NCBI RefSeq assembly: GCF_014204975.1
Contig: NZ_JACHMM010000001.1
Span: forward strand, 1,922,001-1,986,000
Length of the DNA: 64,000 bases
Direction of reading: 5' to 3'
Origin: Jiangella mangrovi
GTDB lineage: Bacteria > Actinomycetota > Actinomycetes > Jiangellales > Jiangellaceae
Position 1 is the first letter of the stretch; every line of letters begins with the position of its first letter. The translations under genes and the position numbers were made by a program. The notes below the pieces were generated by a model. It saw nothing but the letters and a program-made list of their open reading frames with translations, ran no database searches and was not told the DNA's origin. Of the stretch, positions 1-14,279 are shown in pieces.

Positions 1-740
1 ATGACGTAGAGCTGCTGGCCCATGGTCCAGAGGTTCGACGTGAGCCAGTACAGCACCGTGCCGAGCGGGAAGTAGACGCCGGAGAACGCGAAGACCAGCG
101 GCAGCACGTACAGGAGGATCTTCTGCTGCTGCGCGAACGGGCCCTCGAGCGCCTCCTTCGGCATGTTCTTCCGCATGATCTGGCGCTGCGTGATGAACTG
201 CGTCGCGCACATCAGCACGACCATGACCGCGGCGATGATCCGCGTGTTGATGCTGTCGGCCCCGAGGAAGGTGTCGGCCAGCCGGGCACCGAAGATCTGC
301 GCGTGGCCGGCGGACTCGAACAGCTCGGGCTGGCTGGTGAACGCACCGCGCTCGTGGCCCTTGGCCACGCCGTCGAGCACCCGGAACAGCGCGAACAGGA
401 ACGGCGCCTGGAGGAGGATGGGCAGGCAGGACGAGAACGGGTTGGTCCCGGTGTCCTTGTAGAGCTTCATCATCTCCTGCTGGAGACGCTCGCGGTCGCC
501 CTTGTACTTCTTCTGCAGCTCGCGCAGCTGCGGCTGGAGGATCTGCATCTTCCGCTGCGACTTGATCTGCCGCACGAACAGCGGGATCAGCAGGATGCGG
601 ATGACCACGACGAGGCCGATGATGGCCAGCGCCCAGTTCACGCCGTCGTGACTGATGCCGATCAACTGCTCGAAGACCCAGTGCCAGCCGATCATGATCC
701 AGCTGACCAGGTAGTACAACGGCGCGAGGATGGTATCCAC
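1..740 (-). CDS. yidC: Membrane protein insertase YidC (C-terminal end cut off by window)
   Basis: YidC/Oxa1 inserts proteins into the cytoplasmic membrane, alone or with SecYEG. About 246 residues are visible. The N-terminus reads as DTILAPLYYLVSWIMIGWHW, followed by a hydrophobic helix, a basic cytoplasmic hairpin (QLRELQKKYKGDRERLQQEM) and further membrane segments (PILLQAPFLFALFRVL, ILLYVLPLVFAF). I chose the GTG at 740 because it begins exactly at this conserved N-terminus and follows a GAGGAG about 12 bases upstream. It starts 7 bases after the yidD stop, in the usual rpmH-rnpA-yidD-yidC order. The 3' end lies outside the window. Confidence 0.93.
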   Translation of the reverse strand, partial: MDTILAPLYYLVSWIMIGWHWVFEQLIGISHDGVNWALAIIGLVVVIRILLIPLFVRQIKSQRKMQILQPQLRELQKKYKGDRERLQQEMMKLYKDTGTNPFSSCLPILLQAPFLFALFRVLDGVAKGHERGAFTSQPELFESAGHAQIFGARLADTFLGADSINTRIIAAVMVVLMCATQFITQRQIMRKNMPKEALEGPFAQQQKILLYVLPLVFAFSGVYFPLGTVLYWLTSNLWTMGQQLYV

Positions 741-747
741 GGGTGTA

Positions 748-1095
748 TCAGACTCCTCGGAGAGAGGTCGGTGCGCCCGGCGGCAGGTCCGCCCGCGACG
801 CGGAAGCTCCATGCGACGGCGCCGCGTGCGGCTCCTCGTCGCCGTCCGTCCCGGCTGCCCGTCCCCACCAGCGGTAGTTCTGCCGGGTGGGGACGAGGTC
901 GACGCCGCCGGCGCACCAGGGGTGGCACCGGCCGAGCCGACGGAGGGCCAGCCAGCTTCCGCGTAGGGCACCGTGCCGCTCCACCGAGCTCAAGGCGTAG
1001 GCCGAGCAGGACGGGTAGTAGCGGCAGGTCTGCCCGTACAGCGGGCTGATGACTGCGCGGTAGCCCTTGAGGAGGGCCACCAGGATGATCTTCAT
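748..1095 (-). CDS. yidD: Membrane protein insertion efficiency factor YidD
   Basis: This is a 115-residue member of the YidD family (DUF37), small membrane-associated proteins that help YidC-dependent insertion. The family core is clear: an N-terminal [20 protein letters not shown], the cysteine motif [11 protein letters not shown], and [14 protein letters not shown]. The C-terminal 45 residues are Ala/Pro/Arg-rich and unlike the core. The ATG overlaps the rnpA stop by 4 bases, which implies translational coupling in the rpmH-rnpA-yidD-yidC operon. Confidence 0.93.
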   Translation of the reverse strand: MKIILVALLKGYRAVISPLYGQTCRYYPSCSAYALSSVERHGALRGSWLALRRLGRCHPWCAGGVDLVPTRQNYRWWGRAAGTDGDEEPHAAPSHGASASRADLPPGAPTSLRGV

Positions 1096-1469
1096 CGGCG
1101 CCGCTCCGCTCGAGAGACGGCGCGGTCGATGGCGGCGTCGAGCTCACGCGCCAGGGCGGAGCTGGGGGCGCCGGCGATGCCCGGGAGCGCCCGGACCACG
1201 AGCTTGGAACCGGCGGGGAGCAGGTCGATCCGATCGGCGAGGAGGTGACGCAGGCGGCGTCGCACGGTGTTGCGCACCACTGCACCCCCAACCGTGCGTC
1301 CGACGACCAGTCCCACCGACGCCGGCCCGGCGTCCGCGGTGTCCGGTGCGGCGGTGTCGCCGGCGGGCAGCAGATGCACGACCATGGTCGGCCGCCCGAC
1401 GCGGACGCCACGGCGCACGATCACCCGGAAATCAGCCGAGCGCCGGAGCCGGTGCTCGGCCTTCAGCAC
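1092..1469 (-). CDS. rnpA: Ribonuclease P protein component
   Basis: This is the protein subunit of RNase P, which with the M1-type RNA removes 5' leaders from pre-tRNAs. The 125-residue product starts [20 protein letters not shown] and carries the basic family signature [12 protein letters not shown] near residues 66-77. I chose the GTG at 1469 because homologs begin at this MLxxxxRLRRSxDF motif. An upstream in-frame extension is open but looks like read-through of GC-rich sequence. It lies 37 bases after rpmH and overlaps yidD by 4 bases. Confidence 0.93.
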   Translation of the reverse strand: MLKAEHRLRRSADFRVIVRRGVRVGRPTMVVHLLPAGDTAAPDTADAGPASVGLVVGRTVGGAVVRNTVRRRLRHLLADRIDLLPAGSKLVVRALPGIAGAPSSALARELDAAIDRAVSRAERRR

Positions 1470-1506
1470 CTCGGATCGTCGAGCGAGCGCAAGCGTGCCG
1501 GCCGGA

Positions 1507-1644
1507 TCAGGCGGACAGCTTGGCACGGCCCTTGCTGCGGCGGGCGGCGAGGATGGCTCGGCCGGCACGCGTACGCATGCGCAGCCGGAAGCCGTGAGTC
1601 TTCGCACGACGGCGGGTGTTCGGCTGGAAGGTGCGCTTGACCAC
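1507..1644 (-). CDS. rpmH: 50S ribosomal protein L34
   Basis: L34 is a very basic 45-residue protein of the large ribosomal subunit. The translation begins [20 protein letters not shown], continues [20 protein letters not shown] and ends AKLSA, which matches the family almost residue for residue. The start is GTG at 1644, with an AGGAG 8 bases upstream. It is the first gene of the rpmH-rnpA-yidD-yidC operon, divergent from dnaA across the left half of the origin region. Confidence 0.97.
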   Translation of the reverse strand: MVKRTFQPNTRRRAKTHGFRLRMRTRAGRAILAARRSKGRAKLSA

Positions 1645-1762
1645 GTCCGGGCTCCTGTGTCGATCGATGAGATGTGCGTGCTTTCGGGTGCCGTGCGGGA
1701 TCCACGCATCCCCGGGAATCGAAGCCCGGGCATGACAACAGGAGCCCTCGTCGGACCGATTT

Positions 1763-1792
1763 ACGGTACGCGTTCGGCGCGCCTCAGGTCAA
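1763..1792 (-). promoter_or_regulatory. Candidate rpmH promoter
   Basis: Read on the minus strand, TTGACC (1792-1787) and TACCGT (1768-1763) are separated by 18 bases. This gives a sigma-70-type promoter about 120 bases upstream of the rpmH start. It is the best pair I see between rpmH and the dnaA side. It is inferred from sequence only. Confidence 0.5.
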
Positions 1793-1870
1793 ACTCGACG
1801 GTCTGCGAGTCGCCACGATCGCGGCAACCGCTCATCGTGGCACCAGGATAGGACCCTTGCACGGCAGCGA

Positions 1871-2073
1871 CACGCCGGTATCCACAGGCGAACCTGTGGA
1901 CATCAGTTGAAGCCCAGGCCGCATGTTGTTAGCGTCACGTGCTCCAGCACGCTGTCCGCACGAACCGACCCCACATCGTCGGTATCACGTTCGCGCAGGT
2001 CACAATGGAGCGGATGGAGACAAAGCGCCACGTGTCGACACCCTCCACATCCTGTGGACGAGCGTGTGGACAA
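1871..2073. other. DnaA boxes in the rpmH-dnaA gap (left part of oriC)
   Basis: The 518-base gap between rpmH and dnaA has no gene. It contains DnaA-box-like 9-mers: GTATCCACA (1878-1886), TGTGGACAT (1895-1903), TGTGGACGA (2053-2061) and TGTGGACAA (2065-2073). The last is the reverse complement of TTGTCCACA, the form favoured in high-GC actinobacteria; the others differ by one or two bases. The first pair flanks the probable dnaA promoter, so autoregulation by DnaA is plausible. The main box cluster lies on the other side of dnaA. Confidence 0.6.
1907..1935 (+). promoter_or_regulatory. Candidate dnaA promoter
   Basis: TTGAAG (1907-1912) and TAGCGT (1930-1935) are separated by exactly 17 bases, giving a good sigma-70-like match. 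This predicts a leader of about 220 bases before the dnaA GTG. A DnaA-box-like TGTGGACAT ends 4 bases upstream of the -35 element and two further boxes lie in the leader, which fits autorepression. The start site is not proven. Confidence 0.45.
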
Positions 2074-2162
2074 CGGCGAACGGGGGTGGCCGAGCCAGTC
2101 GCCACTGCTTTCTGGATGTGCCGTCGGCCGGCGGGACATCGCCGAGCTTGGAGGAAACCACC

Positions 2163-3644
2163 GTGGCAGACGAGGCCGGTATCGACTTCCCGACCGCCTG
2201 GGCCAAGGCGCTGACCGATCTCGAGTCCATCGAGATCGGCCCGCAGCAGCGCGCCTTCCTCTCGCAGGCGCGTCCCGTCACTCTCGTCGAGGGAACCGCC
2301 GTCATCTCGGTGCCCAGCGACTTCGCCCGCGCCCAGGTCGAGCAGCGGCTGCGCTCGCACATCGTCGACGCGCTCTCCGCGGTGCTGGGCCACCCGGTCG
2401 GGCTCGCCGTCAGCGTCAGCCCGCCGGCCGACACCGGCCAGCTCGACCCCGTCCCGCCGCCACCCCCCATGAGCGGGGGCTACCTCGACGCGCCGCCGTC
2501 GGCGTCGGTCGACACCGAGGAGATCCCGCTGGTCTCGGCGGCCGCCGAGCCTCCCGCGTTCCTGCCGCAGCGCCCGTCGTCCGACACCGCACGTCGCAAC
2601 GACGTCGAGCCGCACCTGAACCCGCGGTACACGTTCGACACCTTCGTCATCGGCTCGAGCAACCGGTTCGCGCACGCCGCCACCGTCGCCGTCGCCGAGG
2701 CCCCGGGCAAGGCGTACAACCCGCTGCACGTCTACGGCGAGTCGGGCCTGGGCAAGACGCACCTGCTGCACGCCATCGGCCACTACACGCGGACGATGTA
2801 CCCCGGCACCCGGGTGCGCTACGTGAGCTCCGAAGAGTTCACCAACGACTTCATCAACTCCATCCGCGACGACAAGGCCTCGGCGTTCCAGCGCCGCTAC
2901 CGCGACGTCGACGTCCTGCTCATCGATGACATCCAGTTCCTCGAGGGCAAGATCCAGACGCAGGAGGAGTTCTTCCACACGTTCAACACCCTGCACAACG
3001 CCAACAAGCAGATCGTCATCACCTCCGACCGGCCGCCGAAGCAGCTCTCGGCGCTGGAGGACCGGCTGCGCAACCGGTTCGAGTGGGGCCTGACGTGCGA
3101 CGTGCAGCCGCCCGACCTCGAGACCCGCATCGCGATCCTGTCGAAGAAGGCCACCCAGGACCACCTCAACGTCCCGCCGGACGTGCTGGAGTACATCGCC
3201 AGCCGCATCGCGACGAACATCCGCGAGCTCGAGGGCGCGCTGATCCGGGTCACGGCGTTCGCCAGCCTCAACCGGCAGCCGGTCGACCTGTCGCTGGCCG
3301 AGATCGTGCTCCGCGATCTCGTGCCCACCGACTCCGGCCCCGAGATCACGGCGGCCACCATCATGGCGCAGACGTCGGCGTACTTCGGCCTGACCATCGA
3401 GGACCTGCAGGGCACCAGCCGCAGCCGGGTGCTCGTCACCGCGCGGCAGATCGCCATGTACCTGTGCCGCGAGCTCACCGAGCTGTCGCTGCCGAAGATC
3501 GGCCAGCACTTCGGCGGCCGCGACCACACCACCGTCATGCACGCGGAACGCAAGATCCGCCAGCTGATGGCCGAGCGGCGCAGTGTCTTCAATCAGGTCA
3601 CCGAACTGACCAACCGCATCAAGCAGCAGGCCCGGCAGTCGTGA
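2163..3644 (+). CDS. dnaA: Chromosomal replication initiator protein DnaA
   Basis: DnaA is the AAA+ ATPase that binds DnaA boxes at oriC and opens the duplex. The 493-residue product has an N-terminal oligomerisation domain, a Pro-rich linker (about residues 80-150), an AAA+ domain with Walker [10 protein letters not shown] (about 192-200) and Walker B LLIDDIQF (252-259), and a C-terminal DNA-binding domain with the signature [11 protein letters not shown] (451-461). I chose GTG 2163 because GGAGG lies about 12 bases upstream and the product then begins [13 protein letters not shown]. An open in-frame extension back to 1923 has no family similarity. Confidence 0.97.
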   Translation: MADEAGIDFPTAWAKALTDLESIEIGPQQRAFLSQARPVTLVEGTAVISVPSDFARAQVEQRLRSHIVDALSAVLGHPVGLAVSVSPPADTGQLDPVPPPPPMSGGYLDAPPSASVDTEEIPLVSAAAEPPAFLPQRPSSDTARRNDVEPHLNPRYTFDTFVIGSSNRFAHAATVAVAEAPGKAYNPLHVYGESGLGKTHLLHAIGHYTRTMYPGTRVRYVSSEEFTNDFINSIRDDKASAFQRRYRDVDVLLIDDIQFLEGKIQTQEEFFHTFNTLHNANKQIVITSDRPPKQLSALEDRLRNRFEWGLTCDVQPPDLETRIAILSKKATQDHLNVPPDVLEYIASRIATNIRELEGALIRVTAFASLNRQPVDLSLAEIVLRDLVPTDSGPEITAATIMAQTSAYFGLTIEDLQGTSRSRVLVTARQIAMYLCRELTELSLPKIGQHFGGRDHTTVMHAERKIRQLMAERRSVFNQVTELTNRIKQQARQS

Positions 3645-4071
3645 CGATCGCCGGCGCCGCACCGGCCGGGGAAGCACGAACACGCAGAGTGATCGACTTC
3701 TCACAGGCTGTGGACAAGTTTGTGGACATGAGTGCCACGGCCGTGGACCAGACGGGGGAAAGTGTCACCGACCGGTGGACAACCTCGGACGGTCCACGTC
3801 ACCCACTGCTCGCACCCACAGCCCTCGTGGACAACGGTAACGCCGCTCACCTGCGACGTTCATGGTTTTCCACACTTTCCACCAACGCTATGACCATGAC
3901 TGACCTACACATGGATCAATGGGCAGCGCACAAGCTTGGCGGGCCGCTCCCTGTGGATCGTGTGATTCACGGCCGTCGTTTGGCGCCTCTGGCCGCCACT
4001 GTCAGCGGTGCGTGGAAGGATGACGTCGAACCACAACGACCCGGGCTCGCGCCCGAGGGGAGGACGGACCG
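3645..4071. other. oriC: Chromosomal origin of replication (oriC), dnaA-dnaN gap
   Basis: This 427-base gap holds no gene and the densest DnaA-box cluster in the window. Boxes are TGTGGACAA (3709-3717, perfect), TGTGGACAT (3721-3729), CGTGGACCA (3742-3750), GGTGGACAA (3774-3782), CGTGGACAA (3826-3834), TTTTCCACA (3866-3874, opposite orientation), CTTTCCACC (3875-3883) and TGTGGATCG (3952-3960). The stretch 3858-3940 is the most AT-rich part and is the likeliest unwinding element. Location between dnaA and dnaN is standard for actinobacteria. The exact initiation point is not visible. Confidence 0.88.
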
Positions 4072-5205
4072 GTGAAGTTCCGGCTCGATCGCGATGTATT
4101 GGCAGAGGCGGTGGCCTGGACGGCCCGCACCCTGCCCAACCGGCCCACGGTGCCGGTCCTGGCCGGCCTGCGCATCGACGCGTCCGACACCCAAGTGACG
4201 TTCTCGTCGTTCGACTACGAGGTGTCCGGGCGCGTGTCCGTCGACGGCGACGTCGCCGACGGTGGCACCGTCCTGGTCTCCGGCCGGCTGCTCGCCGACA
4301 TCGCCCGGTCGCTGCCGAACAAGCCGGTCGACCTCAATGCCGACGGCTCCAAGGTCACCATCACCTGCGGCAGCGCACGGTTCACCCTGCTGACGCTGCC
4401 GGTCGAGGAGTACCCCGACCTCCCCTCCATGCCCGACGCGTCCGGCACCGTCGACGGCGCTGTCCTGGCCGAGGCCGTCACCCAGGTGGCAGTCGCCGCC
4501 GGCCGCGACGACATGCTGCCGACGCTCACCGGCATCCGCATCGAGATCGAGGGCGAGACCGTCACCCTGGGTGCCACCGACCGGTACCGGCTGGCGGTCA
4601 AGGAGTTCACCTGGAACCCCGGCACGCCCGACCTCTCCGCGGTCGCGCTGGTGCCGGCCCGCACGCTGGTCGACGCCGCCAAGACGCTGGGCCCGGCCGG
4701 CGAGGTCACCCTGGCGCTCGGCACGGGCACCCAGGACAGCCTGCTGGGCCTGGCCGCCGGCGGCCGCCACACCACCAGCCGGCTCATCGACGGCGAGTGG
4801 GTGCCCAACTACCGCCGGCTGTTCCCGGCCGAGACCGCCACGGTCGCGCGGGTCGAGATCTCCGCGCTGGTCGAGTCGGTGAAGCGCGTCGCCCTGGTGG
4901 CCGAGCGCAACACCCCGGTCCGGCTCGCCTTCGACGAGGGCCAGGTCGTGCTCGAGGCCGGCAGCGGCGAGGACGCGCAGGCCTCCGAGGCGCTGCCCGC
5001 CGAGGTGCAGGGCCCGGCCATCGCCACCGGCTTCAACCCCACCTACCTCCTCGACGGCCTGCAGGCGCTGGGCACACCGTTCGTGCACCTGTCCTTCACC
5101 GACACGCCGCTGAAGCCCGTGGTCATCCAGGGTGTCGCCAGCCTCGAGGCCGAGCCGACCGGCGGCTACCGCTACCTGGCCATGCCCATCCGGCTCTCGG
5201 GCTGA
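4072..5205 (+). CDS. dnaN: DNA polymerase III subunit beta (sliding clamp)
   Basis: This is the ring-shaped processivity clamp of the replicative polymerase. The 377-residue length and N-terminus MKFRLDRDVLAEAVAWTART match actinobacterial DnaN. Three repeated clamp folds fit the length, and the C-terminus VIQGVASLEAEPTGGYRYLAMPIRL is the typical family ending. The GTG start at 4072 follows a strong GGGGAGGA about 8 bases upstream. It lies between oriC and gnd. Confidence 0.97.
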   Translation: MKFRLDRDVLAEAVAWTARTLPNRPTVPVLAGLRIDASDTQVTFSSFDYEVSGRVSVDGDVADGGTVLVSGRLLADIARSLPNKPVDLNADGSKVTITCGSARFTLLTLPVEEYPDLPSMPDASGTVDGAVLAEAVTQVAVAAGRDDMLPTLTGIRIEIEGETVTLGATDRYRLAVKEFTWNPGTPDLSAVALVPARTLVDAAKTLGPAGEVTLALGTGTQDSLLGLAAGGRHTTSRLIDGEWVPNYRRLFPAETATVARVEISALVESVKRVALVAERNTPVRLAFDEGQVVLEAGSGEDAQASEALPAEVQGPAIATGFNPTYLLDGLQALGTPFVHLSFTDTPLKPVVIQGVASLEAEPTGGYRYLAMPIRLSG

Positions 5206-5332
5206 CCACCCTCGACGGCGGACCCGGTCGCACGCGGCGGCACCGGCGCGCAAGGATGGTGACATCGGCGCGCGCCGCGCCTCGGCGCGATCTCGAGGGG
5301 GAGGAACTCTGGTGGCCACGGAAGGGAACGTC

Positions 5333-6247
5333 ATGGAGCTGGGCCTGATCGGCCTCGGCCGCATGGGCGGCAACATGCGCGAGCGGCTGCGTCGCGCCGG
5401 TCACACGGTGGTCGGCTACGACCGCAACCCCGACGTCAGCGACGTCGGCAGCCTGAAAGAGCTGGTCGAGCGCTTGTCCGCGCCGCGGGCGGTCTGGGTC
5501 ATGGTCCCGGTCGGCGACCCCACCCGCGCTACCGTGCAGGAGCTCGCCGACCTCCTCGACGAGGGCGACGTCGTCGTCGACGGCGGCAACTCCCGGTTCA
5601 CCGACGACCAGAAGCACGCCGACATCCTGGCCGCTCAGGGCGTCGGGTACGTCGACTGCGGTGTGTCCGGCGGCATCTGGGGTCTCGAGGTCGGCTACGG
5701 CCTCATGGCCGGCGGCTCGAAGCAGGACGTCGAGCGGCTGATGCCGATCTTCGACACGCTGCGGCCCGAGGGTCCGCGCGAAGAGGGCTTCGTCCACGCT
5801 GGCGGCGTCGGCGCAGGTCACTACGCCAAGATGGTCCACAACGGCATCGAGTACGGCCTCATGCAGGCGTACGGCGAGGGCTACGAGCTGCTGGCCGCGT
5901 CCGGCATCGTCGACGACATCCACGGCACGCTCAAGGCGTGGTCGCGTGGCACCGTCGTCCGGTCCTGGCTGCTCGACCTGCTCGTCCGGGCGCTCGAGCA
6001 GGACCCCTCGCTGGCCGAGATCGAGGGCTACGTCGAGGACTCCGGCGAGGGGCGCTGGACGGTCGAGGAGGCCATCCGCAACTCCGTGCCGGCGCCGGTC
6101 ATCACCGCGGCGCTGTTCGCGCGGTTCGAGTCCCGCCAGGACGACTCCCCCGCCATGAAGGCCGTCGCCGCGCTGCGCAACCAGTTCGGCGGCCACGCGG
6201 TCAAGGCCGCAGGGCCCACGTCCGGGGCGGGCGACACCCGCTCCTGA
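5333..6247 (+). CDS. gnd: 6-phosphogluconate dehydrogenase (short, GntZ/YqeC-like form)
   Basis: This enzyme oxidatively decarboxylates 6-phosphogluconate to ribulose 5-phosphate in the pentose phosphate pathway. The 304-residue product is the short form found beside dnaN in actinobacteria. Visible motifs are the Rossmann loop GLGRMGGNM (about 6-14), [18 protein letters not shown], and the catalytic-lysine region [17 protein letters not shown] start at ATG 5333, with GAAGGGA upstream. A GTG at 5312, 7 codons earlier, has a stronger GGGGGAGGA and is a serious alternative. recF begins 19 bases downstream. Confidence 0.9.
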   Translation: MELGLIGLGRMGGNMRERLRRAGHTVVGYDRNPDVSDVGSLKELVERLSAPRAVWVMVPVGDPTRATVQELADLLDEGDVVVDGGNSRFTDDQKHADILAAQGVGYVDCGVSGGIWGLEVGYGLMAGGSKQDVERLMPIFDTLRPEGPREEGFVHAGGVGAGHYAKMVHNGIEYGLMQAYGEGYELLAASGIVDDIHGTLKAWSRGTVVRSWLLDLLVRALEQDPSLAEIEGYVEDSGEGRWTVEEAIRNSVPAPVITAALFARFESRQDDSPAMKAVAALRNQFGGHAVKAAGPTSGAGDTRS

Positions 6248-6266
6248 GCCCCGGGAGCGGCCACCC

Positions 6267-7439
6267 ATGCACGTCGCCCATCTGTCGCTGGCCGACTTCC
6301 GCTCGTACGCCCAGGTCGAGCTGCCGCTCGATCCGGGCGTCACGGCGTTCGTCGGGCCGAACGGCCAGGGCAAGACCAACCTCGTCGAGGCGCTGAACTA
6401 CCTGGCGACCCTCGGCAGCCACCGGGTCGCGCAGGACGCCCCGCTCGTGCGGCTCGGTGCCGAGCGGGCCGTCGTGCGCGGCAGCGTCGTCGAGACCGTC
6501 GGCGGCGAGGACCGCAGCACGCTGCTCGAGATCGAGATCACGCCGGGCCGGGCCAACCGCGCCCGGCTGAACCGGTCCCCGGTCCCGCGTCCGCGCGAGC
6601 TCCTCGGCGTCCTGACCACCGTGCTGTTCGCGCCCGAGGACCTCGCCCTGGTCAAGGGCGACCCGTCCGAGCGGCGCCGGTTCCTCGACGAGCTGCTGGT
6701 GGCGCGGGCGCCGCGCTTCGCCGGCGTCCGGTCCGACTACGAGCGGGTCCTCAAGCAGCGCAACGCCCTGCTCAAGTCCGCGGGCGCGGCCATGCGGGCC
6801 AGCCGGGGCGGGGGCGGCGGGCGGGGGCCCGACCTCAGCACGCTCGACGTCTGGGACACCCACCTGGCGCAGGCCGGCGCCGAGTTGCTCGCCGCCCGCA
6901 TCGAGCTGGTCGAGGCGCTCCGCCCGCTGGTCGCCAAGGCGTACGACGCGGTGGCCGGCGGATCGGGGACGTCCGGCGACCGCGAGGCGCAGCTCCTGTA
7001 CAGGTGCTCGCTCGGTCCCGACGCCGAGCTGGTGCCGTCGCGCGAGACGCTGGCCGCCGCGCTGCTCGAGGCGCTGGCCGGGGTCCGGCGCGACGAGCTC
7101 GACCGCGGCGTGTCACTGATCGGCCCGCACCGCGACGACCTCGTGCTGTCGCTGGGCCCCATGCCGGCCAAGGGGTACGCGAGCCACGGCGAGTCGTGGT
7201 CGTTCGCGCTCGCGCTGCGACTCGCGTCCTACGAGTTGTTGCGTTCCACGGGCAGCGACCCTGTACTGGTCCTGGACGACGTCTTCGCCGAGCTCGACTC
7301 CGGCCGGCGCGACCGGCTGGCCGAGCTCACGGCCGGGGCCGAGCAGGTGCTGGTCACGGCAGCGGTGGCGGGCGACGTCCCGGCCGGGCTCAGCGGGGCC
7401 CGGGTCGACGTGCTCGGCGGCGAGGTCCGGCGGGCGTGA
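6267..7439 (+). CDS. recF: DNA replication and repair protein RecF
   Basis: RecF is an SMC-like ATPase that helps RecO/RecR load RecA at single-strand gaps. The 390-residue product has the N-terminus [19 protein letters not shown], Walker [11 protein letters not shown] (about 31-40), [11 protein letters not shown], and a C-terminal ABC-type signature and Walker B ([12 protein letters not shown]). A Gly-rich stretch ([11 protein letters not shown]) interrupts the coiled-coil region near residue 175. The start ATG begins at the family N-terminus. Its place between gnd and a DUF721 gene is conserved in actinobacteria. Confidence 0.95.
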   Translation: MHVAHLSLADFRSYAQVELPLDPGVTAFVGPNGQGKTNLVEALNYLATLGSHRVAQDAPLVRLGAERAVVRGSVVETVGGEDRSTLLEIEITPGRANRARLNRSPVPRPRELLGVLTTVLFAPEDLALVKGDPSERRRFLDELLVARAPRFAGVRSDYERVLKQRNALLKSAGAAMRASRGGGGGRGPDLSTLDVWDTHLAQAGAELLAARIELVEALRPLVAKAYDAVAGGSGTSGDREAQLLYRCSLGPDAELVPSRETLAAALLEALAGVRRDELDRGVSLIGPHRDDLVLSLGPMPAKGYASHGESWSFALALRLASYELLRSTGSDPVLVLDDVFAELDSGRRDRLAELTAGAEQVLVTAAVAGDVPAGLSGARVDVLGGEVRRA

Positions 7440-7462
7440 GGACGAGGTGGTGACGGTGACCC

Positions 7463-8095
7463 ATGAGTGACGACGACGATGTCACCGTCCCGGCCCCCGA
7501 GGTCGAGCTCCCCCGGCCGGCCGTCGACCCCGTCGGGCCCCCGGACGGTTTCACGTGGAACCCCGACGGCGAGGAGTTGGCGAAGGCGCTGGTCGCGCGG
7601 GCGAAGGCGGCCGGCCAGTCCGGTGGTCGCGCCCCGGCCCGCCGGACCGGCGGCTCCGGCACCGGCGGCTCCGGAGGTCCGGGCGGCTGGCGGCGGCGAC
7701 GCGCCCCGGGCGCCGGCTGGAGCGGTCCCGGCTCCGACGACCGCGATCCCCAGGCTGTGGGTTCCGCCGTGGACAAGCTCATCGGCGAGCACGGGTGGGG
7801 CGAGGACCTCGCGGTGCACGGCGCGGTGGCCCGCTGGGACCAGCTGGTCGGGCCCGAGGTCGCGGCGCACGTCCAGCCCGAGCACTACGAGGACGGCGTG
7901 CTGAGCGTGCGGGCCGACTCCACCGCCTGGGCCACCCAGGTGCGGCTGTTCGCGGCCGAGCTGGTCCGGCGGTTCAACGAGGAGATCGGCGACGGCTCCG
8001 TCACCAGGGTCGACGTCCGCGGGCCGCAGGCGCCGAGCTGGCGTCGCGGACCGCGCAGCGTACCCGGCCGCGGTCCGCGCGACACCTACGGCTGA
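7463..8095 (+). CDS. DUF721 (DciA-like) protein
   Basis: This 210-residue protein has a disordered Gly/Pro/Arg-rich N-terminal half (to about residue 90) and a C-terminal DUF721 domain, visible as GWGEDLAVHGAVARWDQLVGPEVAAHVQPE and SVRADSTAWATQVRLFAAELVRRFNEE. DUF721 includes DciA, the replicative-helicase loader of bacteria without DnaC. The location between recF and gyrB is the standard actinobacterial position. A helicase-loading role is inferred from the family, not shown here. Confidence 0.85.
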   Translation: MSDDDDVTVPAPEVELPRPAVDPVGPPDGFTWNPDGEELAKALVARAKAAGQSGGRAPARRTGGSGTGGSGGPGGWRRRRAPGAGWSGPGSDDRDPQAVGSAVDKLIGEHGWGEDLAVHGAVARWDQLVGPEVAAHVQPEHYEDGVLSVRADSTAWATQVRLFAAELVRRFNEEIGDGSVTRVDVRGPQAPSWRRGPRSVPGRGPRDTYG

Positions 8096-10348
<2,253 letters not shown>

Positions 10349-10478
10349 CCGACGCCCACGCCGGCGACCACCTGAAACGCCGCGACATGAAACACAACGG
10401 GGACGAAGACAACCGTGGGCCTGTCTCGCGCGTCTTAACTGACGTGCGGCCGGCAGGTCGCACCTGGAGGAACCACTC

Positions 10479-13024
<2,546 letters not shown>

Positions 13025-13028
<4 letters not shown>

Positions 13029-14074
13029 CGAGCAGCGGCGCGACCGGGCGTCCGGGGACCGACCAGGACGCGCGCAACAAGAGCGCGCCTCCGGCCGACC
13101 GAGGACAGAACCAGCAGTCCAACGGTGCCCAGCCCGGCGACCCCAGTGGCAACGGATCGCCCAACGGGCAGCACAACGCCCCCGACCCTGCGGTCGACAA
13201 CCGACGCCAGCAGGCCGAGTCCGGCCCGCGCGGTGCGGCGGCCGCTCGCACCGCCACGCGTAGCCGCAGCCGCGAGGACACCACGCCGCGCTCGGCGCAG
13301 GACTCCACGCAGAACCCGTGGGCCCGGCCCGGCGACCAGCAGGGCCAGCCCGGCGGGCAGAACGGCGCACCGGCGTCCAACGGCAACGCGCAGCGTCCGG
13401 CGCAGCCCGCGCCGTCGTCGCCCAACGGCTCGCCGGCCGGGGCGGGGCACGCTCCCGCCGCCCAGCCCGCGCCGCAGGGCCCCGTGCCGCCGCCGTCGCT
13501 CGTCGCCCAGCAGGGTGGTGCGGCTCCCACGGTCTTCCCGGCGCCGCCCGGCCCGGTTCCGGCCGCGCCGCTGCCGCCGTCCGCCACCGCCGTCGACACC
13601 CAGGCCAGCCTCGAGGCGGTCCCGGCGGCGGCACCCCGTCCGTCCACCCCGCCCAAGCAGAAGCCCACGCCGTCGCGCTCCAGTAGCTCGCGCCGTCCCG
13701 GCCGGGTCCGCAAGGCGCGCCTGCGGCTGCTGCGCGTCGACCCGTGGTCGGTCATGAAGACGGCGTTCCTGCTGTCGGTGGCGCTGGGCATCACGCTCTT
13801 CGTCGCGGTCGCGGTGCTCTGGTCGGTGCTCGACGCCGCCGGCGTGTTCAGCTCGATCGACGACATCATCACCGACATGACGGCGTCGGACGCCAACTCC
13901 GGCATCGACATCAACCAGTACATCGAGCTGTCCCGGGTGCTCGGCTTCACCACCCTCATCGCGGTGGTCGACGTCGTGCTCCTGACGGCGCTCGCGACGC
14001 TGGGCGCGTTCCTGTACAACCTGTCCGCGAGCCTGCTCGGCGGCCTCGAGCTCACGCTCGCCGAGGACGACTGA
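13025..14074 (+). CDS. DUF3566 membrane protein
   Basis: This 349-residue protein has a long disordered N-terminal region (about 1-225) rich in Gln, Asn, Pro, Ala and Ser, followed by a basic segment ([19 protein letters not shown]) and the DUF3566 domain with two membrane helices ([21 protein letters not shown] and [21 protein letters not shown]). A gene of this type sits directly after gyrA in many actinobacteria. The GTG overlaps the gyrA stop by 4 bases, so the two are co-translated. The function is unknown. Confidence 0.88.
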
Positions 14075-14104
14075 GCCGCTTGTGCTGAGCGGCGGTCAGC
14101 CGGT

Positions 14105-14134
14105 TTGGGTTGGCCGCCGCGGGTGAGGTACGCT
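14105..14134 (+). promoter_or_regulatory. Candidate promoter of tRNA-Ile
   Basis: TTGGGT (14105-14110) and TACGCT (14129-14134) are 18 bases apart. The tRNA begins 29 bases after the -10 element, a plausible distance for a short 5' leader. Confidence 0.45.
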
Positions 14135-14163
14135 GCTGCGGCGCACTGGTTGTGCGACATCCC

Positions 14164-14237
14164 GGGCCTATAGCTCAGACGGTTAGAGCGCTTCCCTGAT
14201 AAGGAAGAGGTCACAGGTTCAAGTCCTGTTAGGCCCA
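14164..14237 (+). tRNA. tRNA-Ile (anticodon GAT)
   Basis: The 74-base cloverleaf is complete: acceptor GGGCCTA pairs with TAGGCCC, the D arm is GCTC/GAGC, the anticodon stem CTTCC/GGAAG encloses CTGATAA with anticodon GAT, and the T arm ACAGG/CCTGT encloses TTCAAGT. The discriminator is A. The 3' CCA is not fully encoded. tRNA-Ile after gyrA is a conserved actinobacterial arrangement. Confidence 0.97.
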
Positions 14238-14248
14238 CCCCTCCTGAT

Positions 14249-14279
14249 GCCCTGTCGACGTGGTCGGCAGGGCTCTTTC
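14249..14279. terminator. Hairpin terminator after tRNA-Ile
   Basis: GCCCTG (14249-14254) pairs with CAGGGC (14268-14273), and CGAC with GTCG inside it, around a GTG loop. TCTTTC follows. It ends tRNA-Ile transcription and also overlaps the stop of the convergent membrane-protein gene, so it probably works in both directions. Confidence 0.7.

Noticed and set aside
1923-2162. 80-codon upstream extension of dnaA.
   Set aside because: It runs through DnaA boxes and the promoter region; the GTG at 2163 has a strong ribosome-binding site and matches the family N-terminus.
14075-14093. Small hairpin GCCGCT/AGCGGC after the DUF3566 gene as a terminator.
   Set aside because: Only 6 paired bases and no T tract; too weak to call.
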